A DNA stretch of 46,049 nt from Bryobacterales bacterium (GCA_016789745.1 JAEUQF010000011.1:1-46049), one strand, 5' to 3'. Counted from the first letter of the stretch, positions 16,833 through 26,469 are shown. Made by a program: numbers and translations. The notes: generated by a model from the sequence alone, not told the origin.

Positions 16833-17729
16833 ATGTCCCTGAGACCCATCAAACGCGCCGCCCTCTCGCAGCCCACCCGCGAAGGAGCCGGCGTCAGCCT
16901 CCGCCGCGGCTTCGGCTTCGGCGCCACCGAAGAGACAGACCCGTTCCTGCTGTTCGACGACTTCCGTAACGATGACCCGGCCAGCTACCGCGCGGGCTTC
17001 CCCTGGCATCCGCATCGCGGCATCGAAACCATCACCTATGTGCTGGCCGGCACTGTCGAGCATGCTGATTCGCTCGGCAACAATGGGTCCCTCACCTCCG
17101 GCGACGTGCAATGGATGACCGCCGGCAGCGGCATCATTCACCAGGAGATGCCCAAGGGCGACCCGCAAGGCCGTATGCACGGCTTCCAGCTCTGGGCCAA
17201 CCTGCCTTCCTCCCTGAAAATGACCGCGCCTCGCTACCAGGACGTGAAAGCCAACGACATCCCCGTCATCACCGATGACGACGGCACGCAAGTCCGCATC
17301 GTCTGCGGCGAGTTCTGGGGCAAGCGTGGGCCCGTCGACGGCATTGCCGCCGACCCCATCTACCTCGACGTCTTCGTCCCGCCAGGCAAGCGCAAAACAC
17401 TCCCCGTCGAGACCAGCCGCCACGCGTTCGCCTACGTCTTCGACGGCGCCGGCAGCTTCCGCGACGCCTCCGAACCTACACCCATCGCTACCGAAACACC
17501 AACGGGCCAAATTGTTCGCACACCCGACGCCACCAACCGCACCCTGGTCATCTTCGACCGCGGCGATGAAGTCGTGGTCAACGCCGGCGAACAAGGCGTC
17601 CGCTTCCTGCTGGTCTCCGGCAAGCCTTTGAAAGAGCCCGTAGCCTGGTATGGCCCAATCGTCATGAACACCCAGGCCGAACTCCGCCAGGCCTTCTCGG
17701 AACTGGAAAGCGGGACCTTCCTCAAGTAA
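16833..17729 (+). CDS. Pirin-family protein 2
   Basis: 298 residues. N-terminal cupin with FLLFDDF, HPHRGIETITYVLAG, and the metal-closing SGIIHQEMP. C-terminal cupin with HAFAYVFDGAGSF and FLLVSGKPLKEPVAWYGPIVMNT, the classical pirin ending. It differs clearly from the preceding paralogue (NTQAELRQAF tail instead of the WWNFVAR type), so the pair is not a recent duplication. Substrate unknown. Confidence 0.92.
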   Translation: MSLRPIKRAALSQPTREGAGVSLRRGFGFGATEETDPFLLFDDFRNDDPASYRAGFPWHPHRGIETITYVLAGTVEHADSLGNNGSLTSGDVQWMTAGSGIIHQEMPKGDPQGRMHGFQLWANLPSSLKMTAPRYQDVKANDIPVITDDDGTQVRIVCGEFWGKRGPVDGIAADPIYLDVFVPPGKRKTLPVETSRHAFAYVFDGAGSFRDASEPTPIATETPTGQIVRTPDATNRTLVIFDRGDEVVVNAGEQGVRFLLVSGKPLKEPVAWYGPIVMNTQAELRQAFSELESGTFLK

Positions 17730-17738
17730 ACTATCCCC

Positions 17739-18638
17739 TTGTCCCGACCCGCAGTCGCCACAGAACCCATAGGCCTTCGTTCCACCCTCTTAGCCCTCCT
17801 GGTCTCCATCCTTTGGGGCGGGAATGTCGTATCCATCCGCATTGGCGTCGACTCGGTACCGCCCCTCTGGAGCGCCTTCTGGCGCATGCTGGTCGGCGTC
17901 ATCTTCGTCTCAGTCTGGGCCAAGTCGCAGGGCCTTGCCCTGTGGCCGGAACGTAAGGAATGGAAGCCGCTGTTCATCCTCGGCATTCTCTTCACCATCC
18001 AGATCGCACTGCTGAACTCCGGCGCCGCACTCACGTCGCCGGCTTTCGCGGTCGTTATCCTCAACTCCTACCCCGTCTTCGCCAATCTCACCGGCCATTT
18101 CTTCTCGAATTTGGAAACGCCGCTCAACCGCACACGCACCCTGGGGCTCGCGCTGGCGCTCGCCGGCGTGGCGGTGCTCGGCTTCGGACAGAAGACCTCC
18201 ACGCTCGCCCCCAACCCGCTGTTAGGCAATGCGCTGCTGGTGCTATCGTCTGCGTTGCTCGGCATTCGCCAGGTCTACACCCGCTGGCTGGTACAGGACG
18301 TCAATCCTACGCGCACCGTCATCTGGCAGATGGCCTGGTCAGTGCCGCTGTTCCTTTTGATCGCCGCGGTCTCCGAACCCATGGTCCGCGATCGCCTCAC
18401 CTGGCAGGCCGTGGCCGCCATCAGCTACCAGGGCGTCGTGGTCGCCGGCATTTGCTTTATCATCTGGGCCGCGCTGCTCAAACGCCACGCCGCCGGCACC
18501 CTCACCATGTACGCGTTCCTGGTCCCTATTGTCGGCATCGCCCTCAGCGGCTTCTTCTTCGACGAACCCCTGCGCCCCACCCTGCTGGCGGGCCTGGTAC
18601 TGGTGATGGCAGGCATCGGCATCGTCACCCGCGACTAA
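17739..18638 (+). CDS. EamA/DMT-family transporter
   Basis: 299 residues from a TTG start nine bases after the second pirin gene. Ten hydrophobic segments are visible, beginning ALLVSILWGGNVVSIRIGV and arranged as two five-helix EamA repeats. The second repeat starts near WQMAWSVPLFLLIA and ends GLVLVMAGIGIV. DMT permeases export metabolites such as amino acids or nucleobases; the substrate cannot be read from sequence. It converges on the serine hydrolase gene with only eight bases between the stops. Confidence 0.88.
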   Translation: MSRPAVATEPIGLRSTLLALLVSILWGGNVVSIRIGVDSVPPLWSAFWRMLVGVIFVSVWAKSQGLALWPERKEWKPLFILGILFTIQIALLNSGAALTSPAFAVVILNSYPVFANLTGHFFSNLETPLNRTRTLGLALALAGVAVLGFGQKTSTLAPNPLLGNALLVLSSALLGIRQVYTRWLVQDVNPTRTVIWQMAWSVPLFLLIAAVSEPMVRDRLTWQAVAAISYQGVVVAGICFIIWAALLKRHAAGTLTMYAFLVPIVGIALSGFFFDEPLRPTLLAGLVLVMAGIGIVTRD

Positions 18639-18646
18639 CGCATACA

Positions 18647-20113
18647 TCACCGCGAAGCCGGCACCGCCGCCATCAACAACGCCAGCGATTTGCGAAAACT
18701 CGCCCCGCCGACGGCACTGCCCTTGAAATGTCCCAGCCGCACCACCACAAGATCGTGCGACGGCACAATCAGCGTCGTCTGCCCGCCCGCGCCAGCCATG
18801 TAATAGGCTTCCTTCGGCACCGGGAACGTGCCTTCTCCATTCAGCCAGAAAAACCCGCCATAGATCGGCCGCTCATCCGCCTTCCAGGCCGGCGCCAGCG
18901 TGCTCACAAACTTCACGAAGCCCTCCGGCAGAATCCGCTCCCCATTCCACACGCCATCCTGCAGGTACAGGTTCCCCAACCGCGCCCAATCGCGCCCCGA
19001 TGCGAACTCATACCCCTGCGTCAGGAAATTCCCGTAGGGGTCCGTCTCCATCACCATCGTGCGAATGCCGATCTTATCGAACAACGCCCGTTGCGGGAAC
19101 GAGAGATACTCCTCCCGCCGTTTCTCCACACCCAGCCGCACTAAGTAATTCGCCAGCACCGGATCCGTATTCCGATAACGCCCTACGGTCCCCGCCGGCC
19201 ATTGCTGTGGCCGCGTCGCCGCATAGTGAAACGAGTTCACGCCACCCGTGTACAGATACAGATGGTCTGGATACGTCCCCTTCGCGTCATAGTCCGGATC
19301 CTGCGGAGCCCGTATTCGCAGCCCGCTCGACATCTGCAGAATATCCATGATCCGGATCTTCGCCCGCGGGTCGCCCGGCTTACTCCACTCCGGAAACGGC
19401 GCCGGCTGCATGAGGCTGTACACGCCCTGCTTGATGAGAATCGCCAGCAGCGTTGCTGACAGGCTCTTGCCCATCGACCAACTCTCCAGCGGCGTCGACG
19501 CCGTAATGCCAGGCCCGTAACGCTCTGCAATCAACTTACCCTTGTAAGTCACGACAAACGCCGCCGTCAGAGCCTCCGCCGGGGAGAACGCCGCCTCCAC
19601 CGCAGCCTTCAGCTTCGCGGCATCCACGCCCGCGGGCACGCCGCCGACGACGGCATCCCCCATCGGCCAAGCCGTCTTCGCGTCCGGTAACTTGCGCGTA
19701 ATCCGCAGCGGCGTGAAGTGCAGCTTCTCGGTCCCCTTCGGATACGTCACACACCCCTGATCGCCGGTATACACCGCCGTCCGCGTGACACCGCCAGGCA
19801 GCGGGATGCGGACCAACTTCTTCGCCCGATCCACCACCGGCTTGCCCATCTTCGCCCGATGCTCATAAGGAGCCGTGAAGTACCCGACGTTCTCCGCCGC
19901 GAACTCCGGCTCCAGGCCGGTGATGAACACCGCCGAGCACATGACCTTCGCGTACCCGGCGGCATGATGTTCCAAAGCATCGCCCGGCGGCGGCACATAC
20001 GCCGTCGGCAACTCCAAGGCCTTCGCCCGCGCCACCAGCGCCTTCGTCGCCGCACGCTGCGGCTCCTGCCCCCACCCACAGGCCAGTACCACAAACACCA
20101 GCAGAAAACGCAT
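18647..20113 (-). CDS. Exported serine hydrolase (class C beta-lactamase fold)
   Basis: 488 residues. A signal peptide MRFLLVFVVLACGWG leads to an N-terminal region of ~150 residues unique to this subfamily, then the transpeptidase-like fold. Ser213 and Lys216 in WSMGKSLS form the SxxK motif, and Tyr313-Arg-Asn315 (RYRNTD) the YxN motif; AGAGGQ near residue 443 fits the KTG-equivalent region. Such proteins are esterases or D-aminopeptidases rather than true beta-lactamases. It is last in a minus-strand operon with the amidohydrolase (18-base gap), galM and galT. Confidence 0.87.
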   Translation of the reverse strand: MRFLLVFVVLACGWGQEPQRAATKALVARAKALELPTAYVPPPGDALEHHAAGYAKVMCSAVFITGLEPEFAAENVGYFTAPYEHRAKMGKPVVDRAKKLVRIPLPGGVTRTAVYTGDQGCVTYPKGTEKLHFTPLRITRKLPDAKTAWPMGDAVVGGVPAGVDAAKLKAAVEAAFSPAEALTAAFVVTYKGKLIAERYGPGITASTPLESWSMGKSLSATLLAILIKQGVYSLMQPAPFPEWSKPGDPRAKIRIMDILQMSSGLRIRAPQDPDYDAKGTYPDHLYLYTGGVNSFHYAATRPQQWPAGTVGRYRNTDPVLANYLVRLGVEKRREEYLSFPQRALFDKIGIRTMVMETDPYGNFLTQGYEFASGRDWARLGNLYLQDGVWNGERILPEGFVKFVSTLAPAWKADERPIYGGFFWLNGEGTFPVPKEAYYMAGAGGQTTLIVPSHDLVVVRLGHFKGSAVGGASFRKSLALLMAAVPASR

Positions 20114-20131
20114 GTCGCCTCCTATGCCACT

Positions 20132-21385
20132 CTAAATCCGCACAACCGGAATCGCCGCGTTTCCATAAATCCGCCCGGCCTTCACCGTAGCCACAGGCAT
20201 CAGCCGCCGGTGGCCCATGCGGATCTCTGGCGTGCCCGTCCCTGACGACGACTCCTCATACGGAAAATCCCCCTCGCGCATTTCGAACACCGCGATGTCG
20301 GCTTCCGCACCCACTCGTAGCGTGCCCGGCTGATGCGGGAAGCGGAAGGCGCGCGCCGGGCGTATGGTGGCCCGTTCGATCACCTGCTCCAGGCTCATGC
20401 CTAAATGCAGAAACTTCGACAGCGTCGTCGCCAGGTCAAACACTGGGCCGTTCACGTTGAACTGATGCACGTCGCTCGAGATGGTGCCCGGCGTGACGCC
20501 CTGCTTCATCGCGGCATCCATCACCTTCCAGGCAAAGCTGCCGCGCCCGTGGCCGACATCCAGATTTACCCCGTTATCCACCGCCTTCAACACGAAGTCA
20601 TGCACGCGCCCGCGGTCATTGAGGATCCCTTGCGGACGGCCATGGAACGAATGCGTGATGACGTCGCCCTTCTTCAATCGCCCAACAATGGAAGACAGCG
20701 GCGAGGCCGTATCGCCAATGTGCACCATCACCGGCAGGCCGGCGGCATCGGCCACCTCGCGCGCCAGGTCCAGAGCCTTCAGATCATTGTCACCGGCAAT
20801 CTGCCGGCTCAACCGCACCTTCATGCCGACGATCACATCGCGATTCTGTTCAATAGTCTTCTGCGCCAGCTTCACGTTCACGTGACGCAGGTCCAGCAAC
20901 TCGCCCCAGGGATGATCCTCGGTCACGGTCGATTGCCCAATCAGTGAGATATTCAGCAGCGCGAAGACGCGTGTTTCGGCGTTCTGGATCACCATGCGGC
21001 GCAGCCCAGGGAATGTCGCGGCACCCGCCGAACCCGCGTCGACAACCGTGGTCGCGCCCTTGGCAATGCAGTTCGGATCGGCCGGTATGCCCAGCGGCGC
21101 CACACCATCGTAAACGTGAACGTGGATATCCACCAGCCCCGGCGTGACATACCTGCCGCGCGCGTCAATCACCACTCGCGCCTGCCCTGGGGCGATGTTC
21201 TCCGCCACACGCACGATCTTGCGATCCGTCACCGCAACATCGCGCACCGCCGACAAAGACTGCGAAGGATCTATGACGCGCCCGCCGCGAATCAGCAGGT
21301 CGTAAGGCTGGTTCTGAGCCCGCACACCGGCCGGAGCCAGCGTGCCAAGTAACGGGAGGAGTTGCCGGCGCGAAAGGCGATGCAT
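20132..21385 (-). CDS. Exported amidohydrolase/deacetylase-family metallohydrolase
   Basis: 417 residues. The N-terminus MHRLSRRQLLPLLGTLAP is an Arg-containing export signal. The dihydroorotase-like fold has LIRGGRVIDPSQ, the metal motif DIHVHVYD (His88, His90), a candidate carboxylated Lys in VGMKVRLS, then His in MVHIGDT and ITHSFHG, and Asp in SSDVHQ. Typical of the amidohydrolase/deacetylase family related to EF_0837. The substrate is probably an N-acyl amino acid or cyclic amide. Twenty bases separate it from galM upstream. Confidence 0.87.
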   Translation of the reverse strand: MHRLSRRQLLPLLGTLAPAGVRAQNQPYDLLIRGGRVIDPSQSLSAVRDVAVTDRKIVRVAENIAPGQARVVIDARGRYVTPGLVDIHVHVYDGVAPLGIPADPNCIAKGATTVVDAGSAGAATFPGLRRMVIQNAETRVFALLNISLIGQSTVTEDHPWGELLDLRHVNVKLAQKTIEQNRDVIVGMKVRLSRQIAGDNDLKALDLAREVADAAGLPVMVHIGDTASPLSSIVGRLKKGDVITHSFHGRPQGILNDRGRVHDFVLKAVDNGVNLDVGHGRGSFAWKVMDAAMKQGVTPGTISSDVHQFNVNGPVFDLATTLSKFLHLGMSLEQVIERATIRPARAFRFPHQPGTLRVGAEADIAVFEMREGDFPYEESSSGTGTPEIRMGHRRLMPVATVKAGRIYGNAAIPVVRI

Positions 21386-21404
21386 TCCGGCCAGTATATG
21401 CGAA

Positions 21405-22547
21405 TCAGGCGGCGCTGAACTTCCACACCGTCGTCGATTGGAACTTCGCCCCTGGCTGCAGGACCACGCTGGGGAAGTTGGGCCTGTTGGGCGAGTCCGG
21501 GAAGTGCTGCGTCTCCAGACACAGCGCGGCCCTCTGCGGATAGGCTTTGCCGCCCTTGCCTTTCACGGTGCCATCCAGGAAGTTGCCGCTGTAGAACTGC
21601 ACGCCCGGCTGCGTCGTCGACACCTCCAGCACACGGCCGCTCTTGGGATCGCGCACGCGTGCGGCCAACGCCAGCGTGCCGGCAGGCCCGTTCAGCACGT
21701 AGTTGTGATCGTACCCCTTGCCCACTTTGATCTGCTGATGATCGGCGTTGATGCGCGCGCCCACCGCGGTGGGCCTGCGGAAATCGAACGGGGTACCTTC
21801 CACCGGCGCCAGAACGCCGGTGGGAATAAGGCCAGCGTCAACCGGCGTATAGCGGTCCGCCTCCAGCGTCAGTTCGTGCCCGAGGATATCGCCGTTCCCC
21901 TCACCGCTCAGGTTGAAGTACGTGTGGTTGGTAACGTTGAGCACCGTGGGCTTGTCGGTGGTGGCTTCGTAGTCAATGCGGATCTCGTTGGCATCGGTGA
22001 GCGTATAGCGCACCACGGTCGTGAGATTGCCGGGATAGCCCTCTTCCCCGTCCTTGCTCAAGTATGTCAACTCCAGACTCTGCGGACCGGCTTCCCTGGC
22101 CGTCCACACCTTCTTGTCAAAGCCTTCCAATCCGCCGTGCAGTGCGTTGGCGTCGTTGTTGACCGCAAGCTTGTACACGGTACCGTTCAGCTTGAACCTG
22201 CCCTTGGCGATCCGGTTGCCGTAGCGGCCGACAATCGCGCCGAAGTACGGGTGCGTGCCCAGATACCCATCCAGCGAATCGAAACCAAGCACAACATCGG
22301 CCACCTGACCCTTGGCGTCGGGTACCAGCAGATGCGTGACGATGCCGCCGTAGTTGGTGATCTTCGCCGTCAATCCGCCGGCATTGGAGAGCGTGTAGAG
22401 GTCGACGGCTTCCCCGCCCTTCGTCTTCCCGTAGCTTTCTTTCTTCATGGTGGGCGCCTTCTTGGTGGTTTCCGGGGCTGGCCGGTTACAGCCGGCGAGC
22501 GCGCCAGCCGCCAGCAGACGGCAGAAATCGGTGCGGCTCAGTTGCAT
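21405..22547 (-). CDS. galM: Aldose 1-epimerase (mutarotase), predicted lipoprotein
   Basis: 380 residues from ATG 22547. It begins MQLSRTDFCRLLAAGALAGC, a signal peptide with the lipobox LAGC, so the protein should be lipid-anchored outside the cytoplasmic membrane. The epimerase domain has GAIVGRYGNRIAKG, ALHGG, the catalytic region VTNHTYFNLSG, FDFRRPTAVG, VQFYSGNFLDG and LETQHFPDSPN. It interconverts alpha and beta aldoses. The galT gene lies 19 bases upstream in the same operon, so a galactose pathway fits, although cytosolic GalT and an exported mutarotase act in different compartments. Confidence 0.92.
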   Translation of the reverse strand: MQLSRTDFCRLLAAGALAGCNRPAPETTKKAPTMKKESYGKTKGGEAVDLYTLSNAGGLTAKITNYGGIVTHLLVPDAKGQVADVVLGFDSLDGYLGTHPYFGAIVGRYGNRIAKGRFKLNGTVYKLAVNNDANALHGGLEGFDKKVWTAREAGPQSLELTYLSKDGEEGYPGNLTTVVRYTLTDANEIRIDYEATTDKPTVLNVTNHTYFNLSGEGNGDILGHELTLEADRYTPVDAGLIPTGVLAPVEGTPFDFRRPTAVGARINADHQQIKVGKGYDHNYVLNGPAGTLALAARVRDPKSGRVLEVSTTQPGVQFYSGNFLDGTVKGKGGKAYPQRAALCLETQHFPDSPNRPNFPSVVLQPGAKFQSTTVWKFSAA

Positions 22548-22566
22548 CAGAACGAGTCTACAACGG

Positions 22567-23667
22567 TTAGACCGACTCCGATTGCTGGCGCAGCCGCTCG
22601 GCGGCGGCTTCGGGCGTGATATCGCGCTGGGGTTGGGCGAGCATCTCGTACCCGACCATAAACTTCCGCACCTCGGCCGAACGCAGCAGCGGCGGATAGT
22701 AGTGGGCATGGAAATGGAACGAAGCGTGTTCCCCTCCGTCAAGCGGAGCCTGGTGAAAGCCCATCGTATAAGGAAACGGCACCCCGAACAGGTTGTCGTA
22801 GCGCGCGGTGAGCCGCTTCATGATGTCGGCAAGGGTGCGGATCTCTTCCGGCTCCAGGTCGCCGAAGCCGCGCAGATGGCGCCGCGGGATGACCAGCGTT
22901 TCAAACGGCCAGACCGCCCAGTACGGCACCACGGCCACCCAGCACGGGTTCTCAATGACAACGCGCTCCCCTTCGCGCAGTTCCCACGTCAGATAAGCGG
23001 TCAACAGGCTGCCGCCATGTTGCAGCGAGTGGCGCTCCTGCATATCGATCTCACGCCGCAGTTCGGGCGGCACCGTCGCATTGGCCCATATCTGGCAATG
23101 CGGATGCGGATTGCTGGCGCCCATCATCTCGCCGCGGTTCTCGAAGATCTGGACGCTGCGGACCCAGGGGTAGCGCGCCGCCAGATCGCGCGTCTCGGTG
23201 ATCCAGGTCTGGATAACGGCTTCCAGCTCGCCAATCGACAGACGCGGCACACTCAGCGCATGGTTCGGCGAAAAGCACACCACCCGGCAGACACCACGTT
23301 CGGTTTCCGCGTGGATGATGCCGGCCAGCTCATCGCGGCGGGCCGCGGGGGCATCGGGCAGCAGTGCGGCAAAGTCGTTGTCGAAGGCGAAGGTGGAGGT
23401 GTAGTCTGGATTGCGGGCGCCGCCGGCACGTTCGTTCCCCGGGCAGAGGTAGCAGGCGGGGTCATAGGAAGCAGCCGGAGGCTGGGTCTTTCGTTCCACC
23501 TGGCCAAGCCAAGGGCGCTTGGCCCGATGAGGGGAAACCAGCACCCACTCTCCGGTGAGCGCATTGCGCCGCCGATGCGGCGTTTCGGCAAACAAGGCAG
23601 GGGCGTCCACGGAATTTAGAGTGACGCGACCGAGGACCGAAAAGCAAACGCGCCTTCGCGCGCCCAT
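22567..23667 (-). CDS. galT: Galactose-1-phosphate uridylyltransferase
   Basis: Up to 366 residues. The domain begins at RRRNALTGEWVLVSPHR; a GTG at 23607 would remove 20 unconserved residues and may be the true start. Zinc site residues are in CYLCPGN and the downstream HALSV region. The active-site motif is NPHPHCQIWA, with the second histidine of HPH the nucleophile. C-terminal MGFHQAPLDG and FHFHAHYYPPLLRS complete the HIT-like fold. Leloir pathway: UDP-glucose plus galactose-1-phosphate. It is the first gene of the minus-strand operon and divergent from the ATP-grasp-like gene. Confidence 0.94.
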   Translation of the reverse strand: MGARRRVCFSVLGRVTLNSVDAPALFAETPHRRRNALTGEWVLVSPHRAKRPWLGQVERKTQPPAASYDPACYLCPGNERAGGARNPDYTSTFAFDNDFAALLPDAPAARRDELAGIIHAETERGVCRVVCFSPNHALSVPRLSIGELEAVIQTWITETRDLAARYPWVRSVQIFENRGEMMGASNPHPHCQIWANATVPPELRREIDMQERHSLQHGGSLLTAYLTWELREGERVVIENPCWVAVVPYWAVWPFETLVIPRRHLRGFGDLEPEEIRTLADIMKRLTARYDNLFGVPFPYTMGFHQAPLDGGEHASFHFHAHYYPPLLRSAEVRKFMVGYEMLAQPQRDITPEAAAERLRQQSESV

Positions 23668-23827
23668 CTACAACAAGTACGGTACAACACCGCCGGCGCC
23701 CCTCCCGGCTGCTCGCTGAAACGCCTTAAAAATAAGCCACTTAGGACGCAAATACCGCCATAAATCAGATGCCGGATTTGCACTCGTGTGTCATACTAGT
23801 GCAGAAAGCCTTACAGCGAAACGTGCC

Positions 23828-25183
23828 ATGACGCAGTCAGGCGAGGCAATAGCCCGCTATCACAAAATTCTCGAGAGCGATGCCTGCAAGGACCTGGCTT
23901 GGGCCGGCGCCCTTCGGAGCCGTATGCAGGAGTCCGGACTTGTCGTCGCAGGCAGGCCCGTTTGCCCCGTGCTGCGTCCCCATTTCCTCACCGGTCGCCA
24001 GTATAGCAATTTGCAAAAGAGTACGGAGACACTCATCTCCGCCATCGATCGCGTGAAGGCTCTGGCGTTAAGCACCCCCGCTCTGCAGAGCCGCATGGAG
24101 ATGCTGCCCGGCGAAAAGATGCTGGCCTCCATCGACCCCGGCTATAAGAGCATGTCGGTGGCGACACTGCTGGACACCTTCGTCAACAACGGCACGCTGC
24201 GGTATCTCGACTATGTGTCCGATGCGCCGATGGGCATTGCCTATGGCGAGGTGTTGGCGAATCTTTTTCTGGAGACAGCGCCAGTCAAGGAGTTCAAGAA
24301 GAAGTACTCCCTCACCAAGACCGCGGGCGTGAAACCGCTGCTCGCTGCCATGCTGCGGGCCTACAAGGAATTCGGCGGCAAGAAACATCCCAACATCGCG
24401 ATTGTCGAGTTTAAGCAGCCGTTCCAGACAATGGAATCGGCCGAGTATCATCTGCTGGCCGAGTCCTTCCGCAAGGCAGGCTATCCGGCCGAGGTGGTGA
24501 ACCTCGACCAGATCGAATATAAGAACGGGATTATGCGCCGCGGCGAGTACCAGATCGATCTTGTCTATCGCTGCGTGAAGGTGCAGGAGTTCCTGGTCCG
24601 CTATGACCTCACCCATCCACTGGTGCGGGCCTATAAGGACCACGCCATCTGCATGGTGAACAGCTTCCGGGCCGAGTTGGCGCGCAAGAAGGCCATCTTC
24701 GATCTGCTCACCGATGACAACCTGACCAGTTCCTTTCCCATCACCGAAAAGAAGGTCATCAAGGAGTCCATTCCCTGGACGCGCATGGTCCAGAGTTCCA
24801 CCGTGCAGTATCAGGGCAAGCCGGTGGATCTGGTCGACTTCATCCAGAAGAACCGCCAGACGCTGGTGCTGCGCCCCAACGATAGCGGCGGCGATCATCA
24901 CGAATACCGCGGCTGGGAAACCGACGATGCCGGCTGGGAACGCGCCGTCAAAACAGCGCTGCGTAATCCCTACGTCGTGCAGGAGCGGACCGAGCCTTCG
25001 GTGGCGGCTTTCCCCGTCTACCAGTACAGCTCCCTGGAGATGAAAACGCTGCGCGTGGACGTCCACCCGAACACGTTCCTGGGCAAGGTGCAGGGATGCT
25101 CGAGCTGGATCTCGCCGGTGGATTCGAACCGCTTTTCCACGCTGCAGGGTATCGCGCCGACCTTCGTCGTTGAGGCGAAGTAA
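23828..25183 (+). CDS. Circularly permuted ATP-grasp-like protein, function unknown
   Basis: 451 residues from ATG 23828. It resembles large uncharacterised acidobacterial proteins of the permuted ATP-grasp group. Residues ~205-300 form a Rossmann-like part (HPNIAIVEFKQPFQT, then GYPAEVVNLDQIEYKNG). The C-terminal part carries nucleotide-grasp features: TLVLRPNDSGGDHHEYRG, YVVQERTEP and SPVDSNRFSTLQGIAPTF. An ATP-dependent carboxylate-amine ligation, as in glutathionylspermidine-synthase-like enzymes, is the best guess. No neighbour identifies the substrate. Stop-to-stop distance from the next gene is two bases. Confidence 0.65.
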   Translation: MTQSGEAIARYHKILESDACKDLAWAGALRSRMQESGLVVAGRPVCPVLRPHFLTGRQYSNLQKSTETLISAIDRVKALALSTPALQSRMEMLPGEKMLASIDPGYKSMSVATLLDTFVNNGTLRYLDYVSDAPMGIAYGEVLANLFLETAPVKEFKKKYSLTKTAGVKPLLAAMLRAYKEFGGKKHPNIAIVEFKQPFQTMESAEYHLLAESFRKAGYPAEVVNLDQIEYKNGIMRRGEYQIDLVYRCVKVQEFLVRYDLTHPLVRAYKDHAICMVNSFRAELARKKAIFDLLTDDNLTSSFPITEKKVIKESIPWTRMVQSSTVQYQGKPVDLVDFIQKNRQTLVLRPNDSGGDHHEYRGWETDDAGWERAVKTALRNPYVVQERTEPSVAAFPVYQYSSLEMKTLRVDVHPNTFLGKVQGCSSWISPVDSNRFSTLQGIAPTFVVEAK

Positions 25184-25185
25184 GG

Positions 25186-26406
25186 CTACTCCAACACTCC
25201 GTAATAGCGACCCATCCAATAGGGCAGCGTGTAGTCAATCCCTGCGCCTTCAATCGTTCCATACAACCCGCCCCACATCTGGAACGGACTGCGCTGCCAC
25301 AGGAAATCCGTTCGCGGGCGGTCTTCCACCGGAATCACGTCACAGGCGCGATTGTCTCCACACTCGGCATAGCGCTCGCGGTTGTCGATCCAAAGATCCG
25401 TGCGCGGACGTTGCAGCCAGCGCGCCAGCAGATCCCGGGTCTCGGCGTCGCGCCGTTCGTCCGGCCCTCGCACAGCACGGTCGATCATGTGGAAGAACGC
25501 ATTGCCGTGGCCGTCCACCGTCCGGCGAAACACCGCGTACGCATCGGCGTAGCGGTCTCCGTAGAAGCCGTCTGGCTCCTGGCGAAGCAGATGAAAGAAT
25601 GTCGCCGCCAGCAGGTTGAACTTGAAGTAGCTTTCGTGCGGCTCGGCCACATCGATCGCCACCGGCGGCATCACAATCAGCCCTTCGAAGGTTCTGGCAC
25701 GGCTGTACGGGCGCGCGAAGTAATCCGGAGCCGCAACCCGCCCGGCCAGCAGCAGCGACAGCTTCTGATCGGGGCGCTGCCAGAAGACTGTACTGGCCGA
25801 ACCATCCGGCATCCGCACCGCCCAGTCGTCGTCCATCAGCTTGCTCAGCAGCAGAATGCTGATGTTGCGAATATGCGTTTTCACATAGTCGACATCGGCC
25901 ATCTCCGCAGCCACCGCAAGGCCAAAGGCAGCGCCAATGTACTGATCCCGCGAGGTGTTGCCAATCCACCAGCACGGCTGGCCGAGGCAGGTGCCCTCAT
26001 GGATGCCGCTGTGCTTCTCCTCGTTGAGCATGCCTTCGGCATACGGAGAATCCTTCGGCACGTAGCAGCGCGCCAGCAGGCCACTGCCCGTAACCCGGAT
26101 CAGTTCCAGAATGCCGTCCAGCGCCCGGTAGACGTTGGCAAAAGCCTGCGGGTCTCGGGTGACCTTGTAGCGGTAGGACTCGGCAGCCAGGTAGTAGCCG
26201 GTCCACAGAGCGGAATCGCCACAGCGCGTATAGCCGGTGACGTTGCCTTCTTCATCAAGAAACGGATCCAGAATCGTGCCGTACGGCATGTGGCGCGCCG
26301 TGATGGTCTCGGAAATCGCAACAGCATCGGACTCCGCGGCCAAGCCCCGGATCAAGCTCAGGCAGAAACACACACCGACGGCAACCAATCGGAACCACGA
26401 CAGCAT
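25186..26406 (-). CDS. Exported protein of unknown function, helical-toroid-like
   Basis: 406 residues from ATG 26406, beginning MLSWFRLVAVGVCFCLSLIRG, a signal peptide ending near AAES. The mature part is rich in aromatic and helix-forming segments spaced like an alpha/alpha barrel (ALWTGYYLAAESYRY, GLAVAAEMADVDYVKTHI, FNLLAATFFHLL). Conserved-looking GTCLGQPCWWIGN carries a cysteine pair. The pattern recalls six-hairpin glycosidase folds, but no catalytic acid pair could be assigned. The C-terminus ends TLPYWMGRYYGVLE. Sixty-three bases separate it from the lysozyme-like gene upstream. Confidence 0.6.
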   Translation of the reverse strand: MLSWFRLVAVGVCFCLSLIRGLAAESDAVAISETITARHMPYGTILDPFLDEEGNVTGYTRCGDSALWTGYYLAAESYRYKVTRDPQAFANVYRALDGILELIRVTGSGLLARCYVPKDSPYAEGMLNEEKHSGIHEGTCLGQPCWWIGNTSRDQYIGAAFGLAVAAEMADVDYVKTHIRNISILLLSKLMDDDWAVRMPDGSASTVFWQRPDQKLSLLLAGRVAAPDYFARPYSRARTFEGLIVMPPVAIDVAEPHESYFKFNLLAATFFHLLRQEPDGFYGDRYADAYAVFRRTVDGHGNAFFHMIDRAVRGPDERRDAETRDLLARWLQRPRTDLWIDNRERYAECGDNRACDVIPVEDRPRTDFLWQRSPFQMWGGLYGTIEGAGIDYTLPYWMGRYYGVLE

Positions 26407-26469
26407 AGTACTGTTCTGTATAAACCCAGATCGCAAGAGTGCGATTCGCGGCCGAACCGGGTATCGCAA

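Noticed and set aside
16467..17594. Minus-strand open frame of ~375 codons across both pirins
   Set aside because: Antisense shadow; both plus-strand pirins have complete motifs.
25110..25140. tRNA-like GATTCGAACC string
   Set aside because: Lies inside coding sequence with no acceptor or anticodon stems.
24068..25219. 383-codon minus-strand frame opposite the ATP-grasp-like gene
   Set aside because: Low-complexity mirror; the plus strand carries the protein-like sequence and start.
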